From Oscillospiraceae bacterium (GTDB lineage Bacteria; Bacillota; Clostridia; Oscillospirales; Oscillospiraceae), in the NCBI GenBank assembly GCA_020025295.1, contig JAHHSJ010000003.1, positions 26,900 through 90,899 of the forward strand: a DNA stretch of 64,000 bases. The letters are read 5' to 3'. Positions 14,942 to 23,741 of the stretch are shown here, piece by piece. The stretch's first letter is position 1; every line of letters begins with the position of its first letter. Below the pieces are notes generated by a model that was not told the origin of the DNA, did not search any database, and saw only the letters and a list, made by a program, of their open reading frames with translations. A program made the position numbers and the translations under genes.

Positions 14942-15451
14942 TTAAAATTCCGACGGGTCCAGCTGGAATACCTCCAGTCCCTGTCGAAGGCCTCGCAGCA
15001 GCGTTTTATAGGTTCCGCCCGAGGGGGTGCCGTCATAAAGTGCAATCATGCGATGAGAGCGCTCAACCAGATAGTAATTGCGCCGCATCATGCAGTCCGG
15101 TGTATAATGATGCTGCACATAGGTTTCCAGATCGCACTGCGCCAGCAGCCGGCGATAACGATCCTGCTGCGGCGTCGTCCAGCGGTCGGCCTGCCCATCA
15201 AAGGGAATGGCTGCTTCCAGCCGGATGTCTCCGTGCCGCTCTTTCGCCCTCAGCACCGCTTCACAAAAAAGCATATCGCCGCCCTGCGCCATGCCGCAGA
15301 TAAAGTGGCGGTAGCCTTCTGCATAGGCCCGCTCCAGCAATTCATCCAATGCCGCTTTACACCGCAGGCATCGTTCACCCCATTCATTCGTCCGCCACGG
15401 CAGGCGATTTGGGCGGTGGCCCGTAAAACAGCAGGTGATTTCTTCATTCAC
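14942..15451 (-). CDS. SLOG family (DUF1273/YpsA-like) protein
   Basis: A 169-aa protein of the SLOG superfamily, DUF1273/YpsA branch. It opens with CCFTGHRPNRLPW, has the central GYRHFICGMAQGGDMLFCEAV (about 48-68) and ends the fold with RNYYLVERSHRMIALYDG and PSGGTYKTLLRG, the loops expected to bind a nucleotide or nucleotide-derived ligand. SLOG domains are thought to sense or process such ligands, and many sit in conflict or stress systems; YpsA itself affects cell division in Bacillus. I chose GTG at 15451, which is the proper distance from AAGAGGTGA; the earlier GTG at 15460 overlaps that ribosome site. The membrane protein gene follows 13 bases later. Confidence 0.85.
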   Translation of the reverse strand: MNEEITCCFTGHRPNRLPWRTNEWGERCLRCKAALDELLERAYAEGYRHFICGMAQGGDMLFCEAVLRAKERHGDIRLEAAIPFDGQADRWTTPQQDRYRRLLAQCDLETYVQHHYTPDCMMRRNYYLVERSHRMIALYDGTPSGGTYKTLLRGLRQGLEVFQLDPSEF

Positions 15452-15510
15452 TTCGATCACCTCTTAACGCGTATTGTATGATAAATTTCACTCTGCGTCA
15501 ATCCACTCCC

Positions 15511-15539
15511 TTGCTTTCCTTTTTGCAGTGTGCTATACT
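15511..15539 (+). promoter_or_regulatory. sigma-A promoter of FMN riboswitch-ribU
   Basis: TTGCTT (15511-15516) and TATACT (15534-15539) are 17 bases apart, directly upstream of the riboswitch. Confidence 0.85.
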
Positions 15540-15560
15540 TCCCCCAGACAACTGAACAGA

Positions 15561-15671
15561 ATGTCTTCGGGGCAGGGTGTAATTCCCGACCGGCGGTAAA
15601 GTCCGCGAGCCATTTTGGCATGATTCGGTGCAATTCCGATACCGACAGTAAAGTCTGGATGAAAGAAGATG
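15561..15671 (+). ncRNA. FMN riboswitch (RFN element)
   Basis: The conserved RFN blocks are present in order: GGGGCAGGGTG, AATTCCCGACCGGCGGTA, GTCCGCGA, GATTCGGTGCAATTCCGAT, ACCGACAGTAAAGTCTGGAT and GAAAGAAGAT, closed by a P1 stem of TCTTC with GAAGA. It lies 90 bases before ribU. FMN binding is known to shut off riboflavin uptake or synthesis genes; between it and ribU I see no strong terminator, so control of translation is possible. Confidence 0.96.
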
Positions 15672-15760
15672 TGTTTTATTTACGCTCCTTTTGCGTGGAT
15701 AGCAGGCACCTGGAAGGCATTGCTCTTTCGGGTGTTATCTATTTTCAAGGAGTGTTTTTT

Positions 15761-16363
15761 ATGAAAACCAACCGCATTTCTGTCCGGGCCCTTGTGGTCA
15801 CCTCCATGCTCAGCGCCGTTGCCTTTGTGCTGATGTTTCTGGAGTTCCCGATTCCCATCATGCCCCCCTTTATCAAGCTGGACATCTCCGACTTGCCGCC
15901 GCTGCTGGCCTCCTTCGCTCTGGGCCCCATCTACGGCGTGGTGGCAGAGCTGTTAAAAAACCTGCTGCACATCCTCATTCAGGGCAGCTCCACGGCCTAT
16001 GTGGGTGAGCTGTTCAACTTCCTCTGCGGCAGCTTTATGTGCTTCTTCGCCGGTCTGATCTACCGGCATAAGCGCAGCCGCTCCGGCGCTCTGATCGCCA
16101 GTCTGGTGGGCTGCGCCGTCATGGCTCTCGGCTCGGTTCCTCTGAACTATTTCATCGTTTACCCTGCCTATGAGGTGTTTTACCATCTGCCCATGGATGT
16201 CATCATCAAGATGTATCAGGTCATTCTCCCCTCCGTTGATGGTCTGCTGGAATGCCTGATGGTCTTTAACCTGCCCTTCACCTTCTGCAAGGGCCTCATT
16301 GATGTACTGATCTGCTTCCTGATCTACAAACCCCTCTCCCCCATCCTCCACGGCAGCCACTAA
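15761..16363 (+). CDS. ribU: riboflavin ECF transporter substrate-specificity protein
   Basis: A 200-aa membrane protein, the S-component of an energy-coupling factor transporter for riboflavin. It begins KTNRISVRALVVTSMLSAVAF and has the family segment FPIPIMPPFIKLDISDLPP, followed by five or six hydrophobic helices including GPIYGVVAELLKNLLH. The ATPases and EcfT are not here, as usual for group II systems in which S-components share one module. The FMN riboswitch directly upstream supports riboflavin as the substrate. The start is ATG at 15761 behind AAGGAG; the frame is open further upstream but that part is riboswitch. Confidence 0.93.
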   Translation: MKTNRISVRALVVTSMLSAVAFVLMFLEFPIPIMPPFIKLDISDLPPLLASFALGPIYGVVAELLKNLLHILIQGSSTAYVGELFNFLCGSFMCFFAGLIYRHKRSRSGALIASLVGCAVMALGSVPLNYFIVYPAYEVFYHLPMDVIIKMYQVILPSVDGLLECLMVFNLPFTFCKGLIDVLICFLIYKPLSPILHGSH

Positions 16364-16382
16364 ATGAAAATCCAGTTTCTTC

Positions 16383-16415
16383 CGGCGGTGACTTCAACGG
16401 TCACCGCCGTTTTTT
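16383..16415 (+). terminator. terminator of ribU
   Basis: A perfect 10-bp stem CGGCGGTGAC/GTCACCGCCG with a seven-base loop and a TTTTTT tail, 20 bases after the stop. Confidence 0.95.
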
Positions 16416-16453
16416 CGCCCGATTTATGCTCATATGAGAATATAATCATAGGT

Positions 16454-16482
16454 TTGACCAACATATCATGCGATGTTATACT
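16454..16482 (+). promoter_or_regulatory. sigma-A promoter of znuACB
   Basis: TTGACC (16454-16459) and TATACT (16477-16482) are 17 bases apart. A short palindrome CTCATATGAG (about 16428-16437) lies upstream of the -35; I could not match it to a Zur box. Confidence 0.8.
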
Positions 16483-16503
16483 GTATTAGTTGGAGGTGTA
16501 TCC

Positions 16504-17520
16504 ATGAAACGAGTCCTACTGTGCCTGCTGCTGACGCTGACCATGCTGCTGTCCGGCTGCGGCACTCCATCTTCGAAAACTGACCCTGATGTACTGCAAG
16601 TGGCTGCCACCACTTACCCCGTTTACCTGCTGACCGAGGCGGTCACCGAGGACATTCCCAATGTGGAGGTCCGACTGATCGTGGATCAGGAAATCAGCTG
16701 TCTGCACAACTACACCCTTACCATGCGGGACATGGTTGCGGTGGAGCAGGCGGATGTGCTGGTGCTCAACGGAGCCGGCATGGAGGAATTTCTCTCCGAT
16801 GTGCTGCGGGACCGGGTGTGCATTGACTCCAGCGCCGGAATGACGCTGATTACCCCGGACGATGGGGCGCATCAGCACGATCACGGTGCCGAGGAAGCTG
16901 AGCCGGACCACCATGCGCAGGACCACGCGCAGGAAGAAGCGCACGAACACGACAAGGAATCGGAGCACGAGGAAGAACACTCTTCTGCTCATTCCGGTCA
17001 TCATCACCACGAACACGATCCCCACATTTGGATGGACCCTCTGCGTGCCATTCAGATGGCAGACAACATTGCCGAGGGGCTCAGCGAGATCGACCCGGAA
17101 CACGCCGATGCCTTTGCAAAAAACACAGAAGAGATCCGAGAAACCCTGACTACCTTCCACGCAGAAATGCAGACCAAGCTTGGGGACAAGCACTATGATC
17201 TCATCACCTTCCACGACGGCTTTACCTACTTTGCCGACTCCTTCGGTATGCACATTCTGGCAGCTGTCGAGGAGGAAGAGGTCAGCGAGGCTTCCGCTGC
17301 TGCCATTGTCCACATTTCCGAGTTGGTGCAGGAGCACCACCTCCCCGCCGTATTCACCGAGGTCAACGGCAGCGACGCCACGGCCAATGTCATTGCCCGG
17401 GAATGCAATATTAAGACCTATCCCCTGAGTATGGGAATGAGCGGCGACGGCCACGGGCTTTCCGCTTACATGGACATCATCCGCTCCGATATTGAAACGA
17501 TTATGGAGGCCTATCAGTGA
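16504..17520 (+). CDS. znuA: zinc ABC transporter substrate-binding lipoprotein
   Basis: A 338-aa cluster 9 (ZnuA/AdcA-type) metal-binding lipoprotein. The signal peptide ends in the lipobox LSGC at about residue 20. Family features are QEISCLHNYTL (first histidine ligand), HDPHIWMDP (second, after the loop), FHDGFTYFADSFG (third) and FTEVNGSD. Between ligands one and two is a long acidic/histidine-rich loop (about 120-180) with many HDH, HEH and HHHH stretches, which is characteristic of zinc rather than manganese uptake. ATG at 16504 follows TTGGAGG. The stop overlaps the znuC start. It delivers zinc to ZnuB outside the membrane. Confidence 0.93.
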   Translation: MKRVLLCLLLTLTMLLSGCGTPSSKTDPDVLQVAATTYPVYLLTEAVTEDIPNVEVRLIVDQEISCLHNYTLTMRDMVAVEQADVLVLNGAGMEEFLSDVLRDRVCIDSSAGMTLITPDDGAHQHDHGAEEAEPDHHAQDHAQEEAHEHDKESEHEEEHSSAHSGHHHHEHDPHIWMDPLRAIQMADNIAEGLSEIDPEHADAFAKNTEEIRETLTTFHAEMQTKLGDKHYDLITFHDGFTYFADSFGMHILAAVEEEEVSEASAAAIVHISELVQEHHLPAVFTEVNGSDATANVIARECNIKTYPLSMGMSGDGHGLSAYMDIIRSDIETIMEAYQ

Positions 17521-18290
17521 AAAAGCCCATTAAACATCCCAACTGTATGACAGGCTGCCACGGCTCCTGCTGTCTGCGGGTCAAAGATCTGACCGTAGTC
17601 CGGGGCGATGACACGCTGCTGGATCAGGTCAGTTTCCACATGCACTGTGGGGAACTGATCGCCCTGATCGGCCCCAACGGTGCCGGCAAGAGCACCCTCT
17701 TCAAGAGCCTGCTGGGGCAGTACGACTACACCGGAACCATCACCTATCAGACTGCCGATGGCAAGCATATGAAGCCGCGCATCGGCTATGTGCCTCAGAG
17801 CCCCACCTTTGACGCCGGCGATCCGGTAACGGTGCTGGATCTGTTCACCACCGCCATTTCCAATTATCCCGTTTTCCTCCCCACCCCGAAAAAACTGAAG
17901 GAGAAGGTGCTCTCCTGTCTGGAGCGAGTCAACGGCGAGTCCCTCATCAACAAGCAAGTGGGCGCTCTGTCCGGCGGTGAATTGCAGCGTGTGCTGCTGG
18001 CTATGGCTTTGGAGCCGGTGCCCAACATCCTCATTCTGGACGAGCCCACCTCCGGCGTGGACATCGCCGGTGAGCGGCAGCTGCTGGATTTGCTGGACGA
18101 CATCCGCTCCAAGTACGATCTGTCCATTCTTCTGTCCACCCACGACTTTGCCACCATTCAGGAAGTGGACAAGGTCATTCTGCTGAAAAAGAGCGTGCTT
18201 CGTCAGGGGCCGCCCAAGCTGGTTTTGTCCTCTCCGGAGTTTAAGCATCAATTCCCCGGCGATCATATGCGAGGAGGTGAGATGCAGTAA
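17517..18290 (+). CDS. znuC: zinc ABC transporter ATP-binding protein
   Basis: A 257-aa ABC ATPase with Walker A GPNGAGKSTL, signature LSGGELQRVLLA, Walker B NILILDEPTSGVD and the switch histidine in LLSTHDF. It powers zinc import through ZnuB. The start is GTG at 17517, overlapping the znuA stop (GTGA); the coupled arrangement supports it. Unusual is a cysteine/histidine cluster before the ABC core (HPNCMTGCHGSCC, residues about 7-19), with another HMHCGEL near the P-loop. It could bind metal and sense cytosolic zinc, which is inference. Confidence 0.92.
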   Translation: MKKPIKHPNCMTGCHGSCCLRVKDLTVVRGDDTLLDQVSFHMHCGELIALIGPNGAGKSTLFKSLLGQYDYTGTITYQTADGKHMKPRIGYVPQSPTFDAGDPVTVLDLFTTAISNYPVFLPTPKKLKEKVLSCLERVNGESLINKQVGALSGGELQRVLLAMALEPVPNILILDEPTSGVDIAGERQLLDLLDDIRSKYDLSILLSTHDFATIQEVDKVILLKKSVLRQGPPKLVLSSPEFKHQFPGDHMRGGEMQ

Positions 18291-19138
18291 TGGAATTCTG
18301 GTATTCTCTGGTGGATCTGCTCCCCTTTGCATGGGCAGAAAACGGCAGTATGTTCTTCATGAAGAACGCGTTGCTGGCCATTCTGGTCATCTCCCCCCTG
18401 TTCGGTCTGCTCAGCACCATGGTGGTGCAGGCCAAAATGAGCTTCTTCTCCGACGCTCTGGGCCACAGTGCCTTTGCCGGTATTGCCATCGGCGCCCTCT
18501 GCGGGCTCTCCGCTCCCACTTGGTGCGCTGTGGTGCTGGCGGTGGTGTTCGCCCTGCTGTTCAGCCTTGTGCGGCACAGGAGCAATCTGGCCAGCGACAC
18601 GGTCATCGGTGTGTTTTCCTCCACTGCCGTGGCTCTGGGCATTTTCCTCTCCACTCTGGGCGGCAGCAGCTTTACCAAGTTTAACAGCCTGCTGGTGGGC
18701 GACATTCTTTCCGTTTCTCCCACTCAGATCGCTCTCCTCGCTGTCATTCTGCTGGCGGTGATCCTGCTCTGGATCTTTGCCCTGAACCACCTCACCCTCT
18801 CCGCCATCCACCCCGCTCTGGCGGACAGCCGAGGCGTCAATCTGCTGCTGGTGGACACTCTGTTCAACTGCACCGTAGCTGTGGTGGTCACTCTGAGCAT
18901 GACTTGGGTCGGTTTGCTGATGATTAACTCTCTGCTCATCCTGCCGGGTGCCATGGCACGCAACATTTCCAAGAGCATGAAGCAGTACACCCTCTTCTCG
19001 GTGCTGGGAGCTGTGGTAGCCGGTATTGCCGGTTTGATGCTCTCTTACTACATCGGCTCTTCCACCGGCGCCAGCATTACGCTGGTTCTCGCCTTCCTTT
19101 TCTTGGTGACCTTTGCCTTCCGCAAGAAGCGGCTATAA
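18290..19138 (+). CDS. znuB: zinc ABC transporter permease
   Basis: A 282-aa permease of the ABC-3 family with about eight hydrophobic helices. The ATPase-contact segment GHSAFAGIAIGALCG (about 58-73) and LLLVDTLFNCTVAVVVTLSMTWVGLLMINSLLILPGA-type helix pairs are typical (the two longer helices span about 190-228). The C-terminus is basic (FRKKRL). ATG at 18290 overlaps the last base of the znuC stop and follows GAGGAGGTGAGATGCAGTA. It is the last gene of znuACB, followed by a strong terminator. Confidence 0.92.
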   Translation: MEFWYSLVDLLPFAWAENGSMFFMKNALLAILVISPLFGLLSTMVVQAKMSFFSDALGHSAFAGIAIGALCGLSAPTWCAVVLAVVFALLFSLVRHRSNLASDTVIGVFSSTAVALGIFLSTLGGSSFTKFNSLLVGDILSVSPTQIALLAVILLAVILLWIFALNHLTLSAIHPALADSRGVNLLLVDTLFNCTVAVVVTLSMTWVGLLMINSLLILPGAMARNISKSMKQYTLFSVLGAVVAGIAGLMLSYYIGSSTGASITLVLAFLFLVTFAFRKKRL

Positions 19139-19160
19139 GAAATCTCACAACAAAAAAACA

Positions 19161-19201
19161 CACAGGCTGCTATGAAAAATCATAGCAGCCTGTGCTTTTT
19201 T
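19161..19201. terminator. bidirectional terminator between znuB and epimerase operon
   Basis: A perfect 15-bp stem (CACAGGCTGCTATGA with its complement) around AAAA, with a T-run on the + side and an A-run on the other side, serving both converging units. Confidence 0.9.
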
Positions 19202-19225
19202 CTGCTCCGGGATTCCGGGTGGGAA

Positions 19226-20083
19226 TTACTTCCGCGCCTCGGCAATCAGATCGGAGATCTTATTCATGGCATACTTGTCTGCGTACAGACTCACTTCCGG
19301 GAACTGCTTATAGTTCGGCAGCATTTCCAGCGTGATGTAGTCATCATAGCCGATCTTGGCAATGGATTTTGCCACCGCTTCAAAGTCCACATCACCAGCA
19401 AACAGGTCCACAAAGGCACCGATGCCAGCCTGATCGAAGCGATAGTCGGACATATGCAGCTTTTTGATGTGCTTGCCCAGAATCTCCACCCACTGCTCGG
19501 GATAGCCGGTGTAGATGACATTGCCCACATCCAAATACATACCCACATACTCGGAGCCGATCTCATCCAAGAAATGAGCCGTCTCCAGCGGGGACAACAG
19601 GAACTTATTCCAGACATTTTCAATGCCGATGGCCACCTTGGCCTGCTCCGCATCCTTGGCAAGACGGGACAGGGCCTCCTGACTGCGCTCATAGGCGACA
19701 TCATAGCGGATTTTCTCCGGCTTGGACGCAAACTCACATCCCACATAGCCGGGCACCACCAGAATGGTGTCGGCGCCCATCAAATGAGCGGCTTCGATCT
19801 GCTTCTGAACAGTGTAAAATGCCTTATCACGGATGGTCTGGCTATCCGACACCAGATTGTTTTCCCACAGGCTCCAAACGCCCACGCTGGGAATTTCCAA
19901 TCCAAGATCCTCGGCCATACGGCGCATGGACAGAATCTCCTTCTCACTGGTGGACGGATTCAAATATCCGCTTTCACTCATCACCGGCTCCACGCCGTTG
20001 TATCCGGCCTTCTGTGCATGCTCGAACATCCAGCGCACATCGGTGGTTTCGGTAAAAGAAAACAGACTGATTCCCTGCTTCAT
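19226..20083 (-). CDS. sugar phosphate isomerase/epimerase (xylose isomerase-like TIM barrel)
   Basis: A 285-aa TIM-barrel protein of the AP endonuclease 2/xylose isomerase-like family. Metal-binding positions typical of the fold are visible: E in VAIGIENVWN (about 147), D in GMYLDVGNVIYTG (about 183), H in KKLHMSDYRFD (about 208) and E in YITLEMLPNY (about 257). It is the last gene of a carbohydrate operon. The start is ATG at 20083, ten bases after GGAG; the GTG at 20092 is too close to that site. The substrate is unknown; such enzymes often act on keto-inositols or ketoses. Confidence 0.85.
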   Translation of the reverse strand: MKQGISLFSFTETTDVRWMFEHAQKAGYNGVEPVMSESGYLNPSTSEKEILSMRRMAEDLGLEIPSVGVWSLWENNLVSDSQTIRDKAFYTVQKQIEAAHLMGADTILVVPGYVGCEFASKPEKIRYDVAYERSQEALSRLAKDAEQAKVAIGIENVWNKFLLSPLETAHFLDEIGSEYVGMYLDVGNVIYTGYPEQWVEILGKHIKKLHMSDYRFDQAGIGAFVDLFAGDVDFEAVAKSIAKIGYDDYITLEMLPNYKQFPEVSLYADKYAMNKISDLIAEARK

Positions 20084-20104
20084 TCTGTACACGCTCCTTT
20101 TTTC

Positions 20105-21103
20105 TTACAGTTGGACGGTCTCGCCGGTTTCCAGCGAAGTCTTGATTGCCAGAATCACCTGCAGCACATGGCGGATATCGCTGGGGGTAATCGCCGTGAT
20201 GGGAGTTCCCGCATCAATGTGGTTGATGAAATGCTCCAGCTCACACTGGTAGGCATCATAAGGATCAACCTCCAGCATCTGCGCTCCGCCTTCGCCATAC
20301 AGCCAAGTTTCACGGACTGCAGAGGCCACATCCTCCAGATTGGTTCCGGCACGCATACGGTAGCACACCGCATGCTGATCGCCCACTACATTCAGCTCCA
20401 TGGTAAAGGGGAAGCCTTCCGGCATCTCAATGATGCTCTCCGAAGTGGCCTTGACCCCATTTTCAAAGGTCAGAGAAGTGGCCACATGATTCCAGCTGCC
20501 CAGCTCATTCTGCTGGCCCACAGCATAGACCTGACGCACCTTGCCGAAGATATAGCACAGGTAGTCGATGTCATGCAGGTGCAGGTCAAACAGTCCGCCG
20601 CCGCTGTTTTCCGGGCGGCGATACCACTCGCTCCACGCAGGATGCACGGACAGGCGGCTGGCACGGGCGTATTTCACCTTGCCCAGCGCACCGGACTCAT
20701 ACAGTTCCTTGGCTTTGACATACTCCGGCCAGAAACGGACGGCCTGACCCACGGCAAACTGCACGCCGGCCTCTTCCGCCGCATTCAGCATCCGGTCCAG
20801 AGATTCCATGGTCAAAGTGACCGGTTTTTCACAGATAATGTGCTTTTTATACTTTGCACCCAGCAGTGCATACTGCTCGTGCAGGAAGGTGGGCAGGCAG
20901 ATATCCACCACATCCACTTCTGCCGTGGTGAGCATTTCGTCGCCATTGGAATACCATTGGCAGCCTGCTTCTTCTGCCAGCGCACGGCCCTGTGCTTCAT
21001 TCAGATCACATACAGCAGTGACCTTCGCATTTTTCATGGCTTTATAGGCAGTCAGATGGGTCTTTCCCATGAAGCCAGCGCCGATGATTGCAATACGAAC
21101 CAA
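20105..21103 (-). CDS. Gfo/Idh/MocA family oxidoreductase
   Basis: A 332-aa NAD(P)-dependent dehydrogenase. The Rossmann start IAIIGAGFMGKTH is followed by the family's EKPVTLT (about 91) and the catalytic region GGGLFDLHLHDIDYLCYIFG (about 172-191), containing the usual D-x3-H-D-x-D pattern. Members oxidise a sugar or inositol hydroxyl. It lies between an ABC permease and a TIM-barrel epimerase, a combination seen in inositol and rare-sugar loci. I chose TTG at 21103, seven bases after AAGAGGT; a GTG at 21121 is in frame but has no good ribosome site. Confidence 0.86.
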   Translation of the reverse strand: MVRIAIIGAGFMGKTHLTAYKAMKNAKVTAVCDLNEAQGRALAEEAGCQWYSNGDEMLTTAEVDVVDICLPTFLHEQYALLGAKYKKHIICEKPVTLTMESLDRMLNAAEEAGVQFAVGQAVRFWPEYVKAKELYESGALGKVKYARASRLSVHPAWSEWYRRPENSGGGLFDLHLHDIDYLCYIFGKVRQVYAVGQQNELGSWNHVATSLTFENGVKATSESIIEMPEGFPFTMELNVVGDQHAVCYRMRAGTNLEDVASAVRETWLYGEGGAQMLEVDPYDAYQCELEHFINHIDAGTPITAITPSDIRHVLQVILAIKTSLETGETVQL

Positions 21104-21124
21104 GTCAAACACCTCTTTCACCGT

Positions 21125-22087
21125 TTACTTCTTGCGGATGTTGTTGATGTTGCTAAGCACCACAGCACCCACAATGATCGCACCGGTGATGATGGTCTGG
21201 ACATTGGTATCCACGCCCAGAATGTTCATGGCGTTGGAGATCACGCCCATCAGCAGGCAGCCCAGGAATGCACCGCTGATGGTGCCCTTGCCGCCGTCGA
21301 AGGTGACGCCGCCGATAATGGCAGCAGCCAGTGCGTTGGTTTCGTAGTTCATGCCGGCATTGGCAGTAATGGAGTCAATACGGGCGATGAACACCATGCT
21401 GGCCACAGCGCAGAACAGGCCGGAAATGCCGTACACGACGACCTTATAACGGGTCACATTGATGCCGGACAGGAAGGCGTTCTTCTCATTGCCGCCCAGA
21501 GCCACCACACGGCGGCCGAACTTGGTGTAGTTCATCATCACATAAGCCAGAACAATCATCACAATCAGCACCAGCAGCATAGGAGAAAACACCTCAAAGA
21601 ACTTGACCTTCAGGCCGTCAAAGGCGCCGCCGAAGTTCATGATGCGTCCGCCGGATGCCGTCAGAGCCAGACCGTAGAAGGCCTTGCTGGTACCCAGAGT
21701 GATAACCAGAGGAATGCACTTGCTCTTTGCGATAACAAAGCCGTTCAACAGACCGCAGAGCAGGCCGGTGCCCATGCCAGCGACAATGGCCAAAGGCAGA
21801 GGCAAGTTGTTATTGATGAGAAGGTACATGACGACGCCGCTGAGCACCATGATGTTGCCGATTGACAGGTCAACACCGCCGGAGATCAGCAAAATGCTCA
21901 TTGCCATGGTGAGGATGCCCAGCACGCAAATCTGCTGGAAGATGGAAACGATGTTGCTCAGTGCGATAAACTTGGGGTTGATGATGGAAATTGCAACCAC
22001 AATCACCGCAATGACGATAGCCAGCAGCACGCGCTGATCTTTCACCAGCTTCTTCGCCGTGGAGGTCTTGCTCAGATTATCTGCCAT
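21125..22087 (-). CDS. sugar ABC transporter permease (RbsC-like)
   Basis: A 320-aa permease of the branched-chain amino acid/ribose (BPD_transp_2) family. It shows about eight to ten helices, the motif SILLISGGVDLSIGN (about 63-77), and a conserved ATPase-contact loop GRRVVALGGNEKNAFLSGINV (about 197-217). Such permeases form homodimers importing monosaccharides. Its start overlaps the end of the ATPase gene by 11 bases, so the subunits are coupled. The C-terminus is basic (NNIRKK). Confidence 0.92.
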   Translation of the reverse strand: MADNLSKTSTAKKLVKDQRVLLAIVIAVIVVAISIINPKFIALSNIVSIFQQICVLGILTMAMSILLISGGVDLSIGNIMVLSGVVMYLLINNNLPLPLAIVAGMGTGLLCGLLNGFVIAKSKCIPLVITLGTSKAFYGLALTASGGRIMNFGGAFDGLKVKFFEVFSPMLLVLIVMIVLAYVMMNYTKFGRRVVALGGNEKNAFLSGINVTRYKVVVYGISGLFCAVASMVFIARIDSITANAGMNYETNALAAAIIGGVTFDGGKGTISGAFLGCLLMGVISNAMNILGVDTNVQTIITGAIIVGAVVLSNINNIRKK

Positions 22088-23603
22088 TTTTCTTCACTCC
22101 TAATGCTCGTTTAATGATTTCCTGCTCATTGATCTGCTCGCCGTTCAGTTCGCAGTCAATGTTGCCGTCGCGCACAACCAGAACGCGGTCGCTCATACTA
22201 ATCAGCTCAGGCATATCGGAGCTGATCATGATGATGCATTTGCCCTGCTTGGTCAGCGCACTCATCTGCTTGTAGAACTCCGCCTTGGCATTCACATCAA
22301 TGCCACGGGTGGGCTCGTCAAAGATATAGATGTCCTGCTCCGCAAACAGCCACTTGGCCAGAACCACCTTCTGCTGGTTACCGCCGGACAGATACACAGC
22401 TTCCGTCCAGACACTGGGGGTCTTGACCCGCAGTTCCTTCAACAGGTTAGCCACCAGAGGCGGGAACTTCTTGACATTCACAAAGAAGCCCTTGATTTTT
22501 TCCCGCAGACCCAGAATGGTGGAGTTCTCCAGCACGCTGGCGTGCAGCATCAGACCCAGCTGCTGACGGTCCTCGGTAATGAAGGCAATACCGGCGTTGA
22601 TGCTGTCATTGGGGTTCTTGATCTTGACTTCCTTGCCGTTGATCAGAATCTGACCGCCATAGCGATGGTCGGCACCCACCAGAGCGCGCATCATCTCGGT
22701 ACGGCCGGAGCCCACCATGCCGGAAAAGCCCACGATTTCGCCCTTACGGACCGTGAAACTCACCTTGGGACTGTCCTTGGTCAGCTGCAAGTCCTTGACC
22801 TCCAGCATCACATCACCGATTTCGCTCTTTTCCTTGTCGTAGAACATATCCACGGGACGGCCCACCATGTCCTGAGTGATGGTGGTGATGGGAATATCAC
22901 GATTTTCGTTTGTATAGGTGCTGACCACTGCGCCATCACGGATGACCGTGATGCGGTCTGCGATCTGCACAACTTCATTCAGGAAATGGGAGATATAAAT
23001 AATACCAATGCCCATCTCTGTAATTCGCTTCGTCAGTTCCAGAACCTTTGCCGCATCCTCTACATTGAACATAGAGGTGGGCTCGTCCATAATCAGCACA
23101 CGAGGACGGACACTCAGTGCCTTCAAAATCTTCACAAACTGCTGATCGGAAACAGAAAGGTTCTCAATTTTCGTTTCCAGCTTCAGGTCGATGCCCAATT
23201 CGGTCATCTGACGCCGAGCTTCCGCTTCCATCGACTTATAGTCGATCAGACCAAAGCCCTTGGTCTTTTCATTGCCCACATAGATGTTCTCAACCACATC
23301 CATGCTGGGCACCAAGTCATTTTCCTGATACACAATATTGATGCCAAGCTCCTTCGACTGAGCCGGCTCCAACTTCTTGTAACTCGTTCCGTCCACTTCA
23401 ATCGTGCCGGAAGTGGGCGTATATGCGCCGGACAACACCTTCATCAGGGTGGATTTGCCTGCGCCGTTCTCTCCCACGAGGCAATGCACCTCACCGGGAT
23501 AAACATCGAGCGTAATGCCCGAAAGTGCCCAAACACCAGAGAACTCCTTTCGAATATCTCGCATGGAGATCACCGGTTTACTGTTTTCGTAATCGATTTT
23601 CAT
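22077..23603 (-). CDS. sugar ABC transporter ATP-binding protein (RbsA-like, double ABC domain)
   Basis: A 508-aa ATPase with two ABC domains, as in RbsA/MglA. Domain 1 has Walker A GENGAGKSTLMKVLSG and signature LSVSDQQFVKILKAL with Walker B VLIMDEPTSMF. Domain 2 has the degenerate Walker A FSGMVGSGRTEMMRAL and signature LSGGNQQKVVLAKWL with IYIFDEPTRGIDV. One site is probably inactive, as usual in this family. ATG at 23603 follows AAGGTGAG by six bases; the frame extends further upstream without a ribosome site. It couples to the overlapping permease. Confidence 0.92.
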   Translation of the reverse strand: MKIDYENSKPVISMRDIRKEFSGVWALSGITLDVYPGEVHCLVGENGAGKSTLMKVLSGAYTPTSGTIEVDGTSYKKLEPAQSKELGINIVYQENDLVPSMDVVENIYVGNEKTKGFGLIDYKSMEAEARRQMTELGIDLKLETKIENLSVSDQQFVKILKALSVRPRVLIMDEPTSMFNVEDAAKVLELTKRITEMGIGIIYISHFLNEVVQIADRITVIRDGAVVSTYTNENRDIPITTITQDMVGRPVDMFYDKEKSEIGDVMLEVKDLQLTKDSPKVSFTVRKGEIVGFSGMVGSGRTEMMRALVGADHRYGGQILINGKEVKIKNPNDSINAGIAFITEDRQQLGLMLHASVLENSTILGLREKIKGFFVNVKKFPPLVANLLKELRVKTPSVWTEAVYLSGGNQQKVVLAKWLFAEQDIYIFDEPTRGIDVNAKAEFYKQMSALTKQGKCIIMISSDMPELISMSDRVLVVRDGNIDCELNGEQINEQEIIKRALGVKKNGR

Positions 23604-23741
23604 GCAGCTCTCACCTTCTTCTGAACATAACACCGGCCAACCGGGCGTAACGGAGGGTAAATAACCCAGCCATTCCGCCACAGCCGGCCGGTGGTTTATC
23701 GGATGATCTTATTTCACTGCGTTATGCAGCTCAAATTCGGA

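Noticed and set aside
16428..16449. Zur box before znuA (CTCATATGAGAATATAATCAT)
   Set aside because: The short palindrome does not fit the known Firmicute Zur pattern with an AATCGTAAT half site; left unnamed.
19172..21865. An 897-codon + strand frame opposite the epimerase, dehydrogenase and permease genes
   Set aside because: It runs across three well-supported minus-strand genes and resembles no protein.
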